A stretch of 14,302 bases of DNA from an uncultured Phascolarctobacterium sp. (lineage in GTDB: Bacteria; Bacillota; Negativicutes; Acidaminococcales; Acidaminococcaceae), in contig CAKQHU010000016.1 in NCBI GenBank assembly GCA_934234275.1, positions 1 through 14,302 of the forward strand. Direction: 5' to 3'. The notes under the pieces were generated by a model. The model made no database searches and was not told where the DNA came from. It worked only from the letters and a program-made list of their open reading frames with translations. The translations under genes and the position numbers were made by a program. This document shows, in pieces, positions 1 through 6,525 of the stretch; position 1 is the stretch's first letter, and each line of letters begins with the position of its first letter.

Positions 1-1
1 T

Positions 2-223
2 GCCGAAGCAGCCAGTCGCGACCAATACGGTCCCGGTCAAGGTGATCCCGATATGCGCTGGGATTTGTACATGCTCAGCGGCATGCCGGAAACGAGGGCC
101 TTGCGCCCGGGAGGCGTGCTGCTGCGTAAAAAAGCTCTGGCGTATTTGCACAGTATGCTCAGGGACAAGCTGCTGCAGCCACATGAAGCGGAGGTAGAGC
201 AGCCTGAGCTGTTGGCGGCGTAA
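2..223 (+). CDS. 3' end of an unidentified protein (partial)
   Basis: The reading frame is open from the first full codon at position 2 to TAA at 221-223, giving the last 73 residues of a protein whose start lies outside the window. The visible part contains DMRWDLYMLSGMPETRAL, a basic stretch with LLRKKALAYLHSMLRDKLL that looks helical, and an acidic tail ending in EQPELLAA. GC-rich third positions and the absence of stops support real coding. I do not recognise the family. It runs in the same direction as the DUF1659 genes but is separated from them by more than 300 bases of palindromic repeats, so it is probably not part of their unit. Confidence 0.6.
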   Translation, partial: AEAASRDQYGPGQGDPDMRWDLYMLSGMPETRALRPGGVLLRKKALAYLHSMLRDKLLQPHEAEVEQPELLAA

Positions 224-246
224 AAGTTCTACTCTAGTTCCCTTTT

Positions 247-455
247 CCCCCCTTCCGTCAGTTCGCTAACAGCCCCCCCTTTAGTCGCCTACGGCGACAG
301 TTCCCCCAAGGGGGAACCAAGAAAGTTAGCGTACCACTACCATCTTGCCTGCCCCTTGCACTCTTCGAGTATAACACGACCAGCATTTTTCATTTTATGA
401 AAAATGGGTCTTAGTATAGGGAAGGTGCCGAACGTAGTGAGGCGGAAGGGGGCGG
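247..455. repeat. Composite palindromic repeat, reverse orientation, interrupted by about 60 bp
   Basis: This stretch begins with a truncated type II arm (247-270, starting CCCCCCTTCCGTCAG). A full type I arm follows at 273-321, with two hairpins: GTCGCC/GGCGAC (284-289 with 293-298) and GTTCCCCC/GGGGGAAC (300-307 with 310-317). A reversed type II arm then runs from CTTGCCTGCCCC (344) to GGAAGGTG...CGGAAGGGGG (ending about 455). This is the same design as the repeat at 926-1063 in the opposite orientation. The reversed arm is split at about 358-418 by unrelated AT-rich DNA that carries its own perfect 10-bp hairpin (384-393 with 397-406). The 456-530 stretch up to the next gene is the left end of the duplicated DUF1659 unit. 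Confidence 0.7.
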
Positions 456-462
456 TCTACAA

Positions 463-775
463 CGACTAAGGGGGGCAACTAAGGGGGCTTAAAGCGGGAC
501 TACACGCAAACCATTCATTTTTTCATCATCGAAAGGAGTTTTAATCTATGGCAGAAATCAATCAGGAAATTTTGAAACGTACTCTGGTAATCAACGTTGA
601 GGATGGCACCGGTGCCGACGGCACTACCAAGTATAAGGCGAAAAACTTCAACGGCATCAAGACTGACGCTGCACTGGACAAGGTGTACGAGGCAGGTACT
701 GCCCTCGGCGGTCTGATGGAGAAGCCTTATAAGGATATTGAGCTGACTGAAAAAAGTGAGCTGGCGGAGGCGTAA
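463..775 (+). repeat. Direct repeat, copy 1 (leader plus DUF1659 gene)
   Basis: From CGACTAA at 463 through the stop codon at 775, the sequence recurs at 1050-1352. The match covers the leader (AAAGCGG-ACTACACGCA...CATTCATTTTT-CATCATCGAAAGGAG) and the whole gene. Copy 1 has a few extra leader bases (an additional G-rich CAACTAAGGGGG block and an extra T). The gene bodies differ at only three positions, all silent. This indicates a recent duplication, gene conversion, or strong constraint on the protein. Confidence 0.85.
548..775 (+). CDS. DUF1659 family protein, copy 1
   Basis: This encodes 75 residues, starting MAEINQEILKRTLVINVE and ending ELTEKSELAEA. The length, the N-terminal beta-strand-rich half and the T/V-rich pattern fit the small DUF1659 family of Firmicutes. 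Its function is unknown, and it commonly sits next to DUF2922 and YvrJ genes, as here. The start is fixed by GAAAGGAG at 531-538, nine bases before ATG. There is no signal peptide or membrane segment. The protein is identical to that of the second copy at 1125-1352. The gene is followed immediately by a palindromic repeat (from 781) that could act as an mRNA 3' stem. The family call rests on remembered pattern and context, not on a search. Confidence 0.85.
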   Translation: MAEINQEILKRTLVINVEDGTGADGTTKYKAKNFNGIKTDAALDKVYEAGTALGGLMEKPYKDIELTEKSELAEA

Positions 776-780
776 AAAAA

Positions 781-899
781 GGCTCCCCTCGGGGGGAGCT
801 GTCACCCGTCAGGGTGACTGAGAGGGGTTTGTACTTTTTACGTTAGTCGAAACCCCTCTCCGCCTCGACAAGCTCGGCACCTCTCCCCAAGGAGAGGCT
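781..899. repeat. Composite palindromic repeat, arms head to head
   Basis: A reversed type I arm lies at 781-830, with hairpins GGCTCCCCTC/GGGGGGAGC and GTCACCC/GGGTGAC. A 20-base spacer follows, then a forward type II arm at 850-899 ending CTCTCCCCAAGGAGAGGC. The inner ends are themselves inverted (AGAGGGGTTT against AAACCCCTCT), so the arm order is inside-out compared with the repeats at 926-1063 and 1363-1515. The first hairpin starts five bases after the stop of DUF1659 copy 1 and may serve as its transcript end, although no clear T-run follows it. Confidence 0.7.
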
Positions 900-925
900 A
901 TCTTCTACCGAACTTTTATCTTTCA

Positions 926-1063
926 CCCCCCTTCCGTCAGTTCGCTACGCTCACTGACACCTTCCCCAAGGGGCAGGCAAGTCTAATAGCGTTCCTTTAA
1001 CCTTCATTAGTACATTCTTGGTTCCCCCTTGGGGGAACTGTCGCGTCAGCGACTAAAGGGGGC
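926..1063. repeat. Composite palindromic repeat, type II arm plus reversed type I arm
   Basis: The left arm, 926-981, starts CCCCCCTTCCGTCAG, contains CGCTACGCTCACTGACACC and ends with the small stem CTTCCCCAAGGGGCAGG. A 35-base spacer follows. The right arm, 1017-1063, is the reverse complement of the type I arm at 273-321: GTTCCCCC/GGGGGAAC, then GTCGC/GCGAC, then CTAAAGGGGG. The outer ends are inverted (CCCCCTT against AAGGGGG). The unit resembles a REPIN or a small palindromic MITE. Together with 781-899 it fills the whole gap between the two DUF1659 genes. Confidence 0.7.
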
Positions 1064-1352
1064 ACATAAAGCGGAACTACACGCACAACCATTCATTTTT
1101 CATCATCGAAAGGAGTTTTAATCTATGGCAGAAATCAATCAGGAAATTTTGAAACGTACTCTGGTAATCAACGTTGAGGATGGCACCGGTGCCGACGGCA
1201 CTACCAAGTATAAGGCGAAAAACTTCAACGGCATCAAGACTGACGCTGCACTGGACAAGGTGTACGAGGCAGGCACTGCACTCGGCGGTCTGATGGAGAA
1301 GCCTTATAAGGATATTGAGCTGACTGAAAAGAGTGAGCTGGCGGAGGCGTAA
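1050..1352 (+). repeat. Direct repeat, copy 2 (leader plus DUF1659 gene)
   Basis: This is the second copy of the unit at 463-775, starting at CGACTAA inside the right end of the preceding palindromic repeat and ending with the gene's stop. Because the left boundaries of both copies fall inside a G-rich repeat arm, recombination between repeat arms is a plausible route for the duplication. That route is inference. Confidence 0.85.
1125..1352 (+). CDS. DUF1659 family protein, copy 2
   Basis: This gene encodes a 75-residue protein identical to copy 1. The nucleotide differences are three third-position changes (GGT/GGC and GCC/GCA in EAGTAL, and AAA/AAG in TEKS). It has the same ribosome binding site, GAAAGGAG, nine bases before ATG. 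The DUF2922 gene follows at 1546 and a YvrJ gene at 1946, all on the + strand: the usual Firmicute small-protein set of unknown function. Between it and DUF2922 lies one of two near-identical 153-bp repeats. Confidence 0.85.
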   Translation: MAEINQEILKRTLVINVEDGTGADGTTKYKAKNFNGIKTDAALDKVYEAGTALGGLMEKPYKDIELTEKSELAEA

Positions 1353-1362
1353 GGGGAACGCC

Positions 1363-1515
1363 ACAACCCTTCCGTCTACTCGCTACGCTCGTAGCCACCT
1401 CCCCTTTCAGGGGAGATATAACCTACTTGCGAAACGTAATTCTTAAAACCACCACTAACCCATATATGCTCCCTGAAAGGGAGCTGGCATCGCCAAAGGC
1501 GATGACTGAGGGTTG
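1363..1515. repeat. 153-bp palindromic element, copy 1
   Basis: The element runs from ACAACCCTTCCGTC to GACTGAGGGTTG. A type II arm with the stem CTCCCCTTTCAGGGGAG forms the left half. A reversed type I arm with GCTCCCTGAAAGGGAGC and ATCGCCAAAGGCGAT forms the right half. The outer ends are inverted (CAACCCT against AGGGTTG). The only differences from the copy at 1765-1917 are three point changes in the spacer region. It sits between DUF1659 copy 2 and DUF2922, and its right end is 30 bases from the DUF2922 start codon. Confidence 0.85.
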
Positions 1516-1545
1516 TATCATTATGACACAAAGGAGCAATCAACC

Positions 1546-1758
1546 ATGGAAAAATCTTTACAACTCGTCTTTAAAAACGCTGCTGGCAGCACCAAAATCA
1601 TCACCATCTCCAACCCAAAAGAAAACCTCACCAAATCCGAAACCGACGAAGCAATGCAAAAAATCGTCGCAGCCAACGTTTTCAACACCATCGGCGGTGA
1701 CTTGGTACAAGCTGTTGAAGCTCGTGTTGTCAATCGTAATGTCCAAGTTCTGGCGTAA
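1546..1758 (+). CDS. DUF2922 family protein
   Basis: This encodes 70 residues, starting MEKSLQLVFKNAAGSTKIIT. The pattern of a beta hairpin followed by a stretch such as LTKSETDEAMQKIV, a phenylalanine-asparagine turn, and a final beta segment (AVEARVVNRNVQVLA) fits the DUF2922 family. These proteins are about 70 residues long and of unknown function. An upstream in-frame ATG at 1513 lacks a ribosome binding site, whereas AAGGAG at 1531-1536 lies nine bases before the ATG at 1546, so the later start is chosen. The gene is bracketed by two 153-bp direct repeats (1363-1515 and 1765-1917), so it could be lost or amplified as a unit. Confidence 0.87.
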   Translation: MEKSLQLVFKNAAGSTKIITISNPKENLTKSETDEAMQKIVAANVFNTIGGDLVQAVEARVVNRNVQVLA

Positions 1759-1764
1759 ACTATA

Positions 1765-1917
1765 ACAACCCTTCCGTCTACTCGCTACGCTCGTAGCCAC
1801 CTCCCCTTTCAGGGGAGATATAAACTACTTGCGAAACGCAATTCTTAAAATCACCACTAACCCATATATGCTCCCTGAAAGGGAGCTGGCATCGCCAAAG
1901 GCGATGACTGAGGGTTG
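1765..1917. repeat. 153-bp palindromic element, copy 2
   Basis: This is the same length and orientation as the copy at 1363-1515, with about 150 of 153 positions matching (differences: C/A near the spacer start, T/C and C/T further on). It lies between the DUF2922 stop and the YvrJ start. Two directly repeated copies this similar imply recent movement or conversion. Confidence 0.85.
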
Positions 1918-1945
1918 GCGTAAAAAACACTAAGGAGTGATCCTC

Positions 1946-2122
1946 ATGGAATTTGACAGACTTCTCTCCGCTGCTGCGGATTATGGTTTCCCCATGCTCG
2001 TCAGCTCGTATCTTCTGGTCCGTATGGAAGGCAGAATTGAAAAGCTGAGTGCTAATATCGACACCCTAACCCGTGTATTGCAGGAAAGACTTGTGATGCA
2101 ATTTCCATATGCACAGCAGTAA
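1946..2122 (+). CDS. YvrJ family small membrane protein
   Basis: This encodes 58 residues, starting MEFDRLLSAAADYGFPMLVSSYLLVRMEGRIEKL. A hydrophobic stretch at about residues 9-25 containing GFP, followed by an amphipathic helix with paired charges (RMEGRIEKLSANIDTL), is the signature of the YvrJ family: about 50 residues, one membrane segment, function unknown. AAGGAG at 1932-1937 is correctly spaced for the ATG at 1946; the GTG at 1937 overlaps that site and is less likely. It closes the DUF1659-DUF2922-YvrJ group. The layout resembles phage holin-like small proteins, but nothing here shows that role. Confidence 0.75.
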   Translation: MEFDRLLSAAADYGFPMLVSSYLLVRMEGRIEKLSANIDTLTRVLQERLVMQFPYAQQ

Positions 2123-2170
2123 ATAGTATATACAAGCAAAAATATACTGAGAACTAATCATATGGCACAG

Positions 2171-2200
2171 GGGCTGTCGTACCTAGCAGTACGGCAGCCC
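2171..2200 (+). terminator. Strong hairpin after the YvrJ gene
   Basis: GGGCTGTCGTAC pairs with GTACGGCAGCCC around a 6-base loop (12 pairs including one T-G). Only a weak T-run (ATCTTTAT) follows, so this is a probable, not certain, intrinsic terminator for the small-gene cluster. It ends 24 bases before the start codon of the nuclease gene, so it could also reduce read-through into that gene or structure its leader. Confidence 0.6.
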
Positions 2201-2224
2201 ATCTTTATAGAAAAGGAAAATAAT

Positions 2225-2740
2225 ATGCGCTATAAAATAATCACCTATACTCTCTTTCTTCTCTTTGCCCTTGGTCTTATCGGCATAGCCTCAATAGTCA
2301 GCGCACAAGCGAGGCCTGCCAGCGCCTATACAGCATATGTGGTACGCATTATAGATGGTGATACCATCCATGTACGCGATATAACAGGAAAAACCCACCG
2401 CATCCGCCTTGCTATGATAGATGCACCGGAAAGAGAGCAACCCTTTGGCACAGAAGCAACAAAAAAATTAAGCGAACTGTTACGCCAAGGCACAGTCCGC
2501 TTGAAAGTTAAGTGTATTGATAAGTATAACCGTGAAGTTGCTTTTGTATATTGCGAAGGAAAGGACGTGAGCGCCGAAATGCTGAAGGAAGGCATGGCAC
2601 TGCATTACCACATGAACTTCGATAACTGCGAAATATATGATAAATTTGAGGCAGCAGCAAAGCGCTGCCGCCAAGGCTTATGGTCACAGGAAAAAATAGA
2701 AAAGCCTTGGGATTTCAGAAGAAAACATCGGAAGGAGTAA
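2225..2740 (+). CDS. Thermonuclease (SNase-like) family protein, exported or membrane-anchored
   Basis: This 171-residue protein is of the staphylococcal nuclease family, enzymes that cut DNA and RNA with Ca2+. An N-terminal hydrophobic segment (residues about 5-27) ends in SAQA, consistent with a signal peptide or anchor. The catalytic layout is complete: IDGDT (44-47 for DGDT), RLAMIDAPE with Arg61, Asp66 and Glu69, and DKYNR with Arg103, matching Arg35, Asp40, Glu43 and Arg87 of the S. aureus enzyme. The C-terminal AKRCRQGLW and PWDFRR are also typical. The ATG at 2225 is preferred over an upstream ATG at 2162, which would start inside the preceding hairpin region; AAAAGGA lies eight bases before it. 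A second, diverged family member lies at 10227-10793. Likely roles are nucleic-acid scavenging or defence outside the cytoplasm (inference). Confidence 0.9.
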   Translation: MRYKIITYTLFLLFALGLIGIASIVSAQARPASAYTAYVVRIIDGDTIHVRDITGKTHRIRLAMIDAPEREQPFGTEATKKLSELLRQGTVRLKVKCIDKYNREVAFVYCEGKDVSAEMLKEGMALHYHMNFDNCEIYDKFEAAAKRCRQGLWSQEKIEKPWDFRRKHRKE

Positions 2741-2782
2741 ATTAAGCTTTTGGCAATAGAACTTAACAGTAAATAAAAAAAG

Positions 2783-2820
2783 CTCCGCCTACCCTAAAAT
2801 AGAGTAAGCGGAGTTTTTGT
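2783..2820. terminator. Bidirectional terminator between convergent genes
   Basis: CTCCGCCTAC pairs with GTAAGCGGAG (one mismatch), with an A-run before and TTTTTG after. It lies between the end of the + strand nuclease gene (2740) and the end of the - strand AsmA-like gene (2857), so it can serve both. Confidence 0.8.
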
Positions 2821-2856
2821 TGCTTCTACCGAAAAAGATAATTTTATAAATCCCCC

Positions 2857-4182
2857 CTACCTCACACGTATCCGCCTGCCTTCGCCGTTCGCCAGAAAAA
2901 TCTCGCCCAACTGCAATTTGCCATCCACAATCTTAAAGACATCGCTTTCAAACGTTCCTACCTTGGTTTCAATCTCCACATTGCTGAACGCCAGCTCACC
3001 GCTCTGGTCGCTGAAGCTGCCGCGCAGGCTCAAAAACGGCACCATCATGTACGTTCCCTTGCCCGTAGAAAAGCTGCCGTATACCAAATTATTACCATGA
3101 CGTCCCTGGTTGCGGAACTTAATCTTCAAGGCAACGCTCGTATTAATCTTCCTGCTTTTGGCAGCCAGCGAAGCCATCAGATCCTTGCCGTCAACATCAA
3201 TCTTGTAATAGCGATTATCAAAATGATATAGGCCGATAGCATCAAAGGTACCGCCGAAAATACTGCCTGTTACATCATTAAAGGTTATCAGCGCATTTTC
3301 ATAATGGTAGGTGCCGTCGATATTCGTAAAATACAAATCGTTCAGATGCAGCTCCTTCAGCGCCAGTGCACCATCAATCACAGGCTTCCTCAGGCTGCCG
3401 GTCATCTGCCCGGTCACCGTCATCGCATCCTTAACATTTTTCATGCCCAGCGAATCCGGAATAACATCATACAGGCAGATATTGATATTCACCTTTTGCT
3501 CACCATGCAGGTCACACTTGCCGTCAATATTCAGTCCCTTGCCTGCGATACTGCCGCCGTAGCGTCCTGCCGCCAGATGCAGCTCCAGCTTTTGATGCTC
3601 ATGTATCTGCGCCGTTCCCTCCACGTCATTCAAAATAAAATTACGCTTTTTATATTCCGCGGACAGCACCGTATCATGCAAAATCAGCTTAATATTCGGC
3701 AGTCTGCCCTTAATCTGCAGATGGCGCTTTTCCATAGGCACCTCGTCCAGCAGAATTTTTTCCTCAGCCGTCTTTTTATTCTGCAGGATATCCAGGCGCA
3801 TTTTATCATCAAAGCCAAGATGAATATAAGCATTGTGCAGCTCAACCTCCTGCACCGTATCAATGCCTGCTATGCGCAGTATGATGTCCTTCGGCTTGAT
3901 TTTGATGCGTCCCTCAGGCACATCCACCAGGCGTTCGTTCTCCGGCGAATCCCAGGTCAGGTTTTTAAAATATACATTGCCCCAGATATCGGCACGCAGC
4001 TCCTCGGCCGTCACTGTGCCTGTCAGCACCTGCTGCTTTGCCATATAATAATTAAAAAGCTCCGCCGCATGACGGCTTGCACGCTGCGCCAAAAAGAAAT
4101 AAACAGCGCCGCCCACCGCCAGCAGGCAGACTACTATCATTGCCAAATGAGTTTTAGATAATCTGCGTATTGCCTGCAACAT
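2857..4182 (-). CDS. AsmA/TamB-like membrane-anchored protein
   Basis: This encodes 441 residues. A short basic N-terminus is followed by one membrane helix (about residues 14-32, MIVVCLLAVGGAVYFFLA). The rest is a long extracytoplasmic region of alternating hydrophobic/polar beta strands, with repeated phrases such as GTVTAEELRADIWGNVYFKNL, VELHNAYIHLGFDD, INGTYHYENALITFNDV-like and GSIFGGTFDAIGLYHFDN. This matches the AsmA/TamB/YhdP style of inner-membrane-anchored, periplasm-spanning proteins used in outer-membrane lipid or protein assembly. It is short for TamB and about AsmA-sized or smaller. The start at 4182 is chosen because GGTGAT precedes it and the membrane helix then sits at the N-terminus; a 22-residue upstream extension has no ribosome binding site. 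The family assignment is by architecture only. Confidence 0.6.
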   Translation of the reverse strand: MLQAIRRLSKTHLAMIVVCLLAVGGAVYFFLAQRASRHAAELFNYYMAKQQVLTGTVTAEELRADIWGNVYFKNLTWDSPENERLVDVPEGRIKIKPKDIILRIAGIDTVQEVELHNAYIHLGFDDKMRLDILQNKKTAEEKILLDEVPMEKRHLQIKGRLPNIKLILHDTVLSAEYKKRNFILNDVEGTAQIHEHQKLELHLAAGRYGGSIAGKGLNIDGKCDLHGEQKVNINICLYDVIPDSLGMKNVKDAMTVTGQMTGSLRKPVIDGALALKELHLNDLYFTNIDGTYHYENALITFNDVTGSIFGGTFDAIGLYHFDNRYYKIDVDGKDLMASLAAKSRKINTSVALKIKFRNQGRHGNNLVYGSFSTGKGTYMMVPFLSLRGSFSDQSGELAFSNVEIETKVGTFESDVFKIVDGKLQLGEIFLANGEGRRIRVR

Positions 4183-4259
4183 ATAATCACCACTTTCGCT
4201 TATAAAACTTCCTAAGCTCAGTATAGCACCACGCCGAAACGCCCGCAACTAATAGCAAA

Positions 4260-4294
4260 GGCACAGCAGACCTGTCACCAGCATCTGCTATGCC
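4260..4294 (-). terminator. Terminator after the M18 aminopeptidase gene
   Basis: On the - strand GGCATAGCAGA pairs with TCTGCTGTGCC (one G-T) around a 13-base loop, followed by TTTGCTATT. It lies 25 bases after the aminopeptidase stop and separates that unit from the AsmA-like gene. Confidence 0.6.
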
Positions 4295-4318
4295 CCTATA
4301 TCTACACATATTAAATTG

Positions 4319-5638
4319 TTACTTCAGGAAGTACGTTCCGTCGCCAGCCTCCGCAACGGCGGCGGCAAAAAACGCCTGCGCCAGCTCCGCCAGATAGGCC
4401 GTGTCCTTAACGCCTGCCATTTCGTAGGCAGAATGCATCGCCAGCTGCGCCAGGCCGATATCCACCGATTTGATTGCTACCTGAGCGGTAGAGATATTGC
4501 CTAAGGTGGAACCGCCTGCCATATCCGAACGGTTATAGAAAAGCTGCAGCGGCACGTTCGCCTTTTTAGCCAGCAGCTGCACCAGCGCGCCGGATACCGC
4601 ATCCGTAGTATATTTTTGGTTAGCGCTGTATTTGACAACCACGCCCTCATTAGGATAGGTCTTGTTCGTCAGGTCGTTCTTATCCGTATGATTGGGATGC
4701 ACCGCATGAGCGTTGTCCGCCGAAAGCATCAGGCTGTTGGCCAAGGACACCAGATAATCCTCCTCGTCCCTGCCCAGTGCCATATTGATGCGCTGCAGCG
4801 CATCCTTTAAGAAGGTCGCCGCCGCGCCCTGCTTCGTGCCGCTGCCGACTTCTTCGTTATCCAGCATGCAGAATACCGGCACACTCTCGCCTGCTTCTGC
4901 CGCCAAAAAGCCCTGCAATCCGGCAAACACGCACTGCAGGTCATCTAGCCTGCCGCCGGCAACATATTCCTGCTCCAGACCCACGGTAGTCGCCGGCATT
5001 CTGTTATAAAGGAAAAGCTCCGTATCCACAATCTGCTCCGCAGTAACGCCGCAGGCCTCCGCCAACAGCTTCTGCAGGCCATCCTTAGTCGTAGCACTGC
5101 CGATAAGCGGCAGCATATCCGTCTGCGCATTCAGCTTAACGCCGTCGTTGGCTTCCCTGTTCATGTGGATTGCCAGATTCGGAATCATCATCAGGTCCTG
5201 CTCAACATTAACAAGACGCGCTTCCAAGCGGCCGTCAACATTGCACAGCACGCGTCCCGCAACGGAAAGCGGCCTGTCAAGCCAGGTGTTCAGCAGCATG
5301 CCGCCGTACTTTTCCACATTCAGCTTCACATACTTTTTGTCTACCACAATTTCCGCATTATTCTTCAGCTTGAACGCCGGCGAATCGCAGTGGCAGGCGT
5401 AAACCTGAAAGCCCAGATAATCCTTTTGCGGAATCACAAAAGCCAGCAGCGCCGAACCGTTACGGCTGACATAATATTTGCCGCCTGCCTGCAGCTGCCA
5501 TCTGCTGTTTTCCTGCAGCTCAGCAAAGCCGGCGGCCGCCAGCTCCTCCTTTATATTTTTCACGGCAAAAAAGCTGTTGGGCGTTTTATCCAAAAAAGCG
5601 CACAGCTTCGCATTCAGCTCAGTATAAGCCATTTCCAT
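4319..5638 (-). CDS. apeB: M18 family aminopeptidase (aspartyl aminopeptidase type)
   Basis: This encodes 439 residues, a normal length for M18. It is a cytosolic di-zinc aminopeptidase that removes N-terminal residues, often acidic ones, from peptides. The zinc-ligand and catalytic motifs are in the expected order: CHCDSPAFKLK (His83, Asp85), GGRLDDLQ (Asp232/Asp233), MLDNEEVGSGTKQGA (Glu262/Glu263), SADNAHAVHPN (Asp308) and AMHSAYEMAG (His402). GGMLLNTWLDRPLSVAGRV is also a characteristic M18 segment. The start has AGAGGTG about ten bases upstream; a second ATG two codons later is possible. It follows nfo on the same strand after 36 bases and is followed by a terminator, so it is likely the last gene of the DUF1653-yjbR-nfo-apeB unit. 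Confidence 0.93.
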   Translation of the reverse strand: MEMAYTELNAKLCAFLDKTPNSFFAVKNIKEELAAAGFAELQENSRWQLQAGGKYYVSRNGSALLAFVIPQKDYLGFQVYACHCDSPAFKLKNNAEIVVDKKYVKLNVEKYGGMLLNTWLDRPLSVAGRVLCNVDGRLEARLVNVEQDLMMIPNLAIHMNREANDGVKLNAQTDMLPLIGSATTKDGLQKLLAEACGVTAEQIVDTELFLYNRMPATTVGLEQEYVAGGRLDDLQCVFAGLQGFLAAEAGESVPVFCMLDNEEVGSGTKQGAAATFLKDALQRINMALGRDEEDYLVSLANSLMLSADNAHAVHPNHTDKNDLTNKTYPNEGVVVKYSANQKYTTDAVSGALVQLLAKKANVPLQLFYNRSDMAGGSTLGNISTAQVAIKSVDIGLAQLAMHSAYEMAGVKDTAYLAELAQAFFAAAVAEAGDGTYFLK

Positions 5639-5674
5639 TTCTATCTTTCACCTCTTGCAAAAATTCTTGGTATA

Positions 5675-6508
5675 TTACTCTGCAAAGCGCTCACGCAGCA
5701 GCTTTATTTCCGCAGCGTAGCCCGGCAGCTCGTTCGGCGTTTCCAAGTAAAACGGCAACGTGCGCAGCGCCGGATGGTTAATCACCGCCGTCAGCGCCTC
5801 CAACCCGATATTGCCTGCACCGATGCACGCATGACGGTCCTTATGACTGCCGCAGATATTCAGGCTGTCGTTCAGATGCACAGCCTTCAAACGCTCCAGG
5901 CCGATGATTTTATCGAACTGCGCCAGTACGCCGTCCAAATCATTAACGATATCATAACCGCCGTCAAAAATATGACAGGTATCAAGGCAGACGCCCATCT
6001 TTTCGTTAAGCTGCACCTTGCTCAAAATAGCTGCCAGCTCCTCAAAGCTGCGGCCAACCTCCGTTCCCTTGCCTGCCATCGTTTCCAGCAGAACCGTAGT
6101 ATGCAAATCCTTATGCAGCACACTGTTGAGCAGCGCCGCAATTTTTTCTATGCCAACCTCAGCTCCCTGCTTCACATGGCTGCCGGGATGAAAATTATAC
6201 ATATTCCCCGGCACATATTCCAGCATTGCCAAATCGCCCTCCATCACCATCTGCGCAAACTCCAGCAGCTTTTCGTCCGTCGCGCAGGGGTTCATCGTAT
6301 ACGGTGCGTGTGCCAGAATCGGCGCAAAATTGTGCTCCCGCATCAACGCATTCAACGCCGCCGCGTCCTCGGGTTTAACAGCCTTCGCCTTGCCTCCGCG
6401 CGGATTGCGCGTAAAAAACTGAAACGTATCGGCACCGATCGACAGCGCCGTTTTTCCCATCGCCAAAAAGCCCTTCGATGAAGATAAATGACAACCTATA
6501 TGTAACAC
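5675..6508 (-). CDS. nfo: Endonuclease IV (apurinic/apyrimidinic endonuclease)
   Basis: This encodes 277 residues. It is a zinc-dependent TIM-barrel enzyme that cuts the backbone 5' of abasic sites in base excision repair. All metal ligands of the family are present: His67 ([10 protein letters not shown]), His107 (YNFHPGSH), Glu142 ([11 protein letters not shown]), Asp176 and His179 ([13 protein letters not shown]), His211 (AVHLNDS), Asp224 and His226 (KDRHACIG) and Glu256 (LETPNE). QFFTRNPRG near the N-terminus is also typical. The start is taken as GTG at 6508: AAGGAG (6518-6523) is nine bases upstream, and the protein then begins with the family's short MLHIGCHLS strand. A longer in-frame reading to 6613 would overlap the yjbR-like gene and is rejected. 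Only 17 bases separate it from that gene's stop, suggesting co-transcription. Confidence 0.95.
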   Translation of the reverse strand: MLHIGCHLSSSKGFLAMGKTALSIGADTFQFFTRNPRGGKAKAVKPEDAAALNALMREHNFAPILAHAPYTMNPCATDEKLLEFAQMVMEGDLAMLEYVPGNMYNFHPGSHVKQGAEVGIEKIAALLNSVLHKDLHTTVLLETMAGKGTEVGRSFEELAAILSKVQLNEKMGVCLDTCHIFDGGYDIVNDLDGVLAQFDKIIGLERLKAVHLNDSLNICGSHKDRHACIGAGNIGLEALTAVINHPALRTLPFYLETPNELPGYAAEIKLLRERFAE

Positions 6509-6525
6509 TTGCTCAATCTCCTTTG

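Noticed and set aside
1427..1765. 112-codon frame overlapping DUF2922
   Set aside because: It starts inside the 153-bp repeat and is out of frame with the recognised DUF2922 gene; Ser/Thr/Pro/Lys-rich shadow.
247..1917. CRISPR array
   Set aside because: The repeats are palindromic composites of varying length with genes between them; there are no regular spacers and no cas genes.
3304..4161. + strand open frame of 285 codons opposite the AsmA-like gene
   Set aside because: Its composition is shadow-like (Gln/His/Ile-rich), and the - strand frame has a proper membrane anchor and start site.
5165..6481. Long + strand open frame of 438 codons opposite apeB and nfo
   Set aside because: It lies antisense to two fully recognisable enzymes, has a His/Gln/Arg-rich composition typical of a shadow frame, and has no ribosome binding site.
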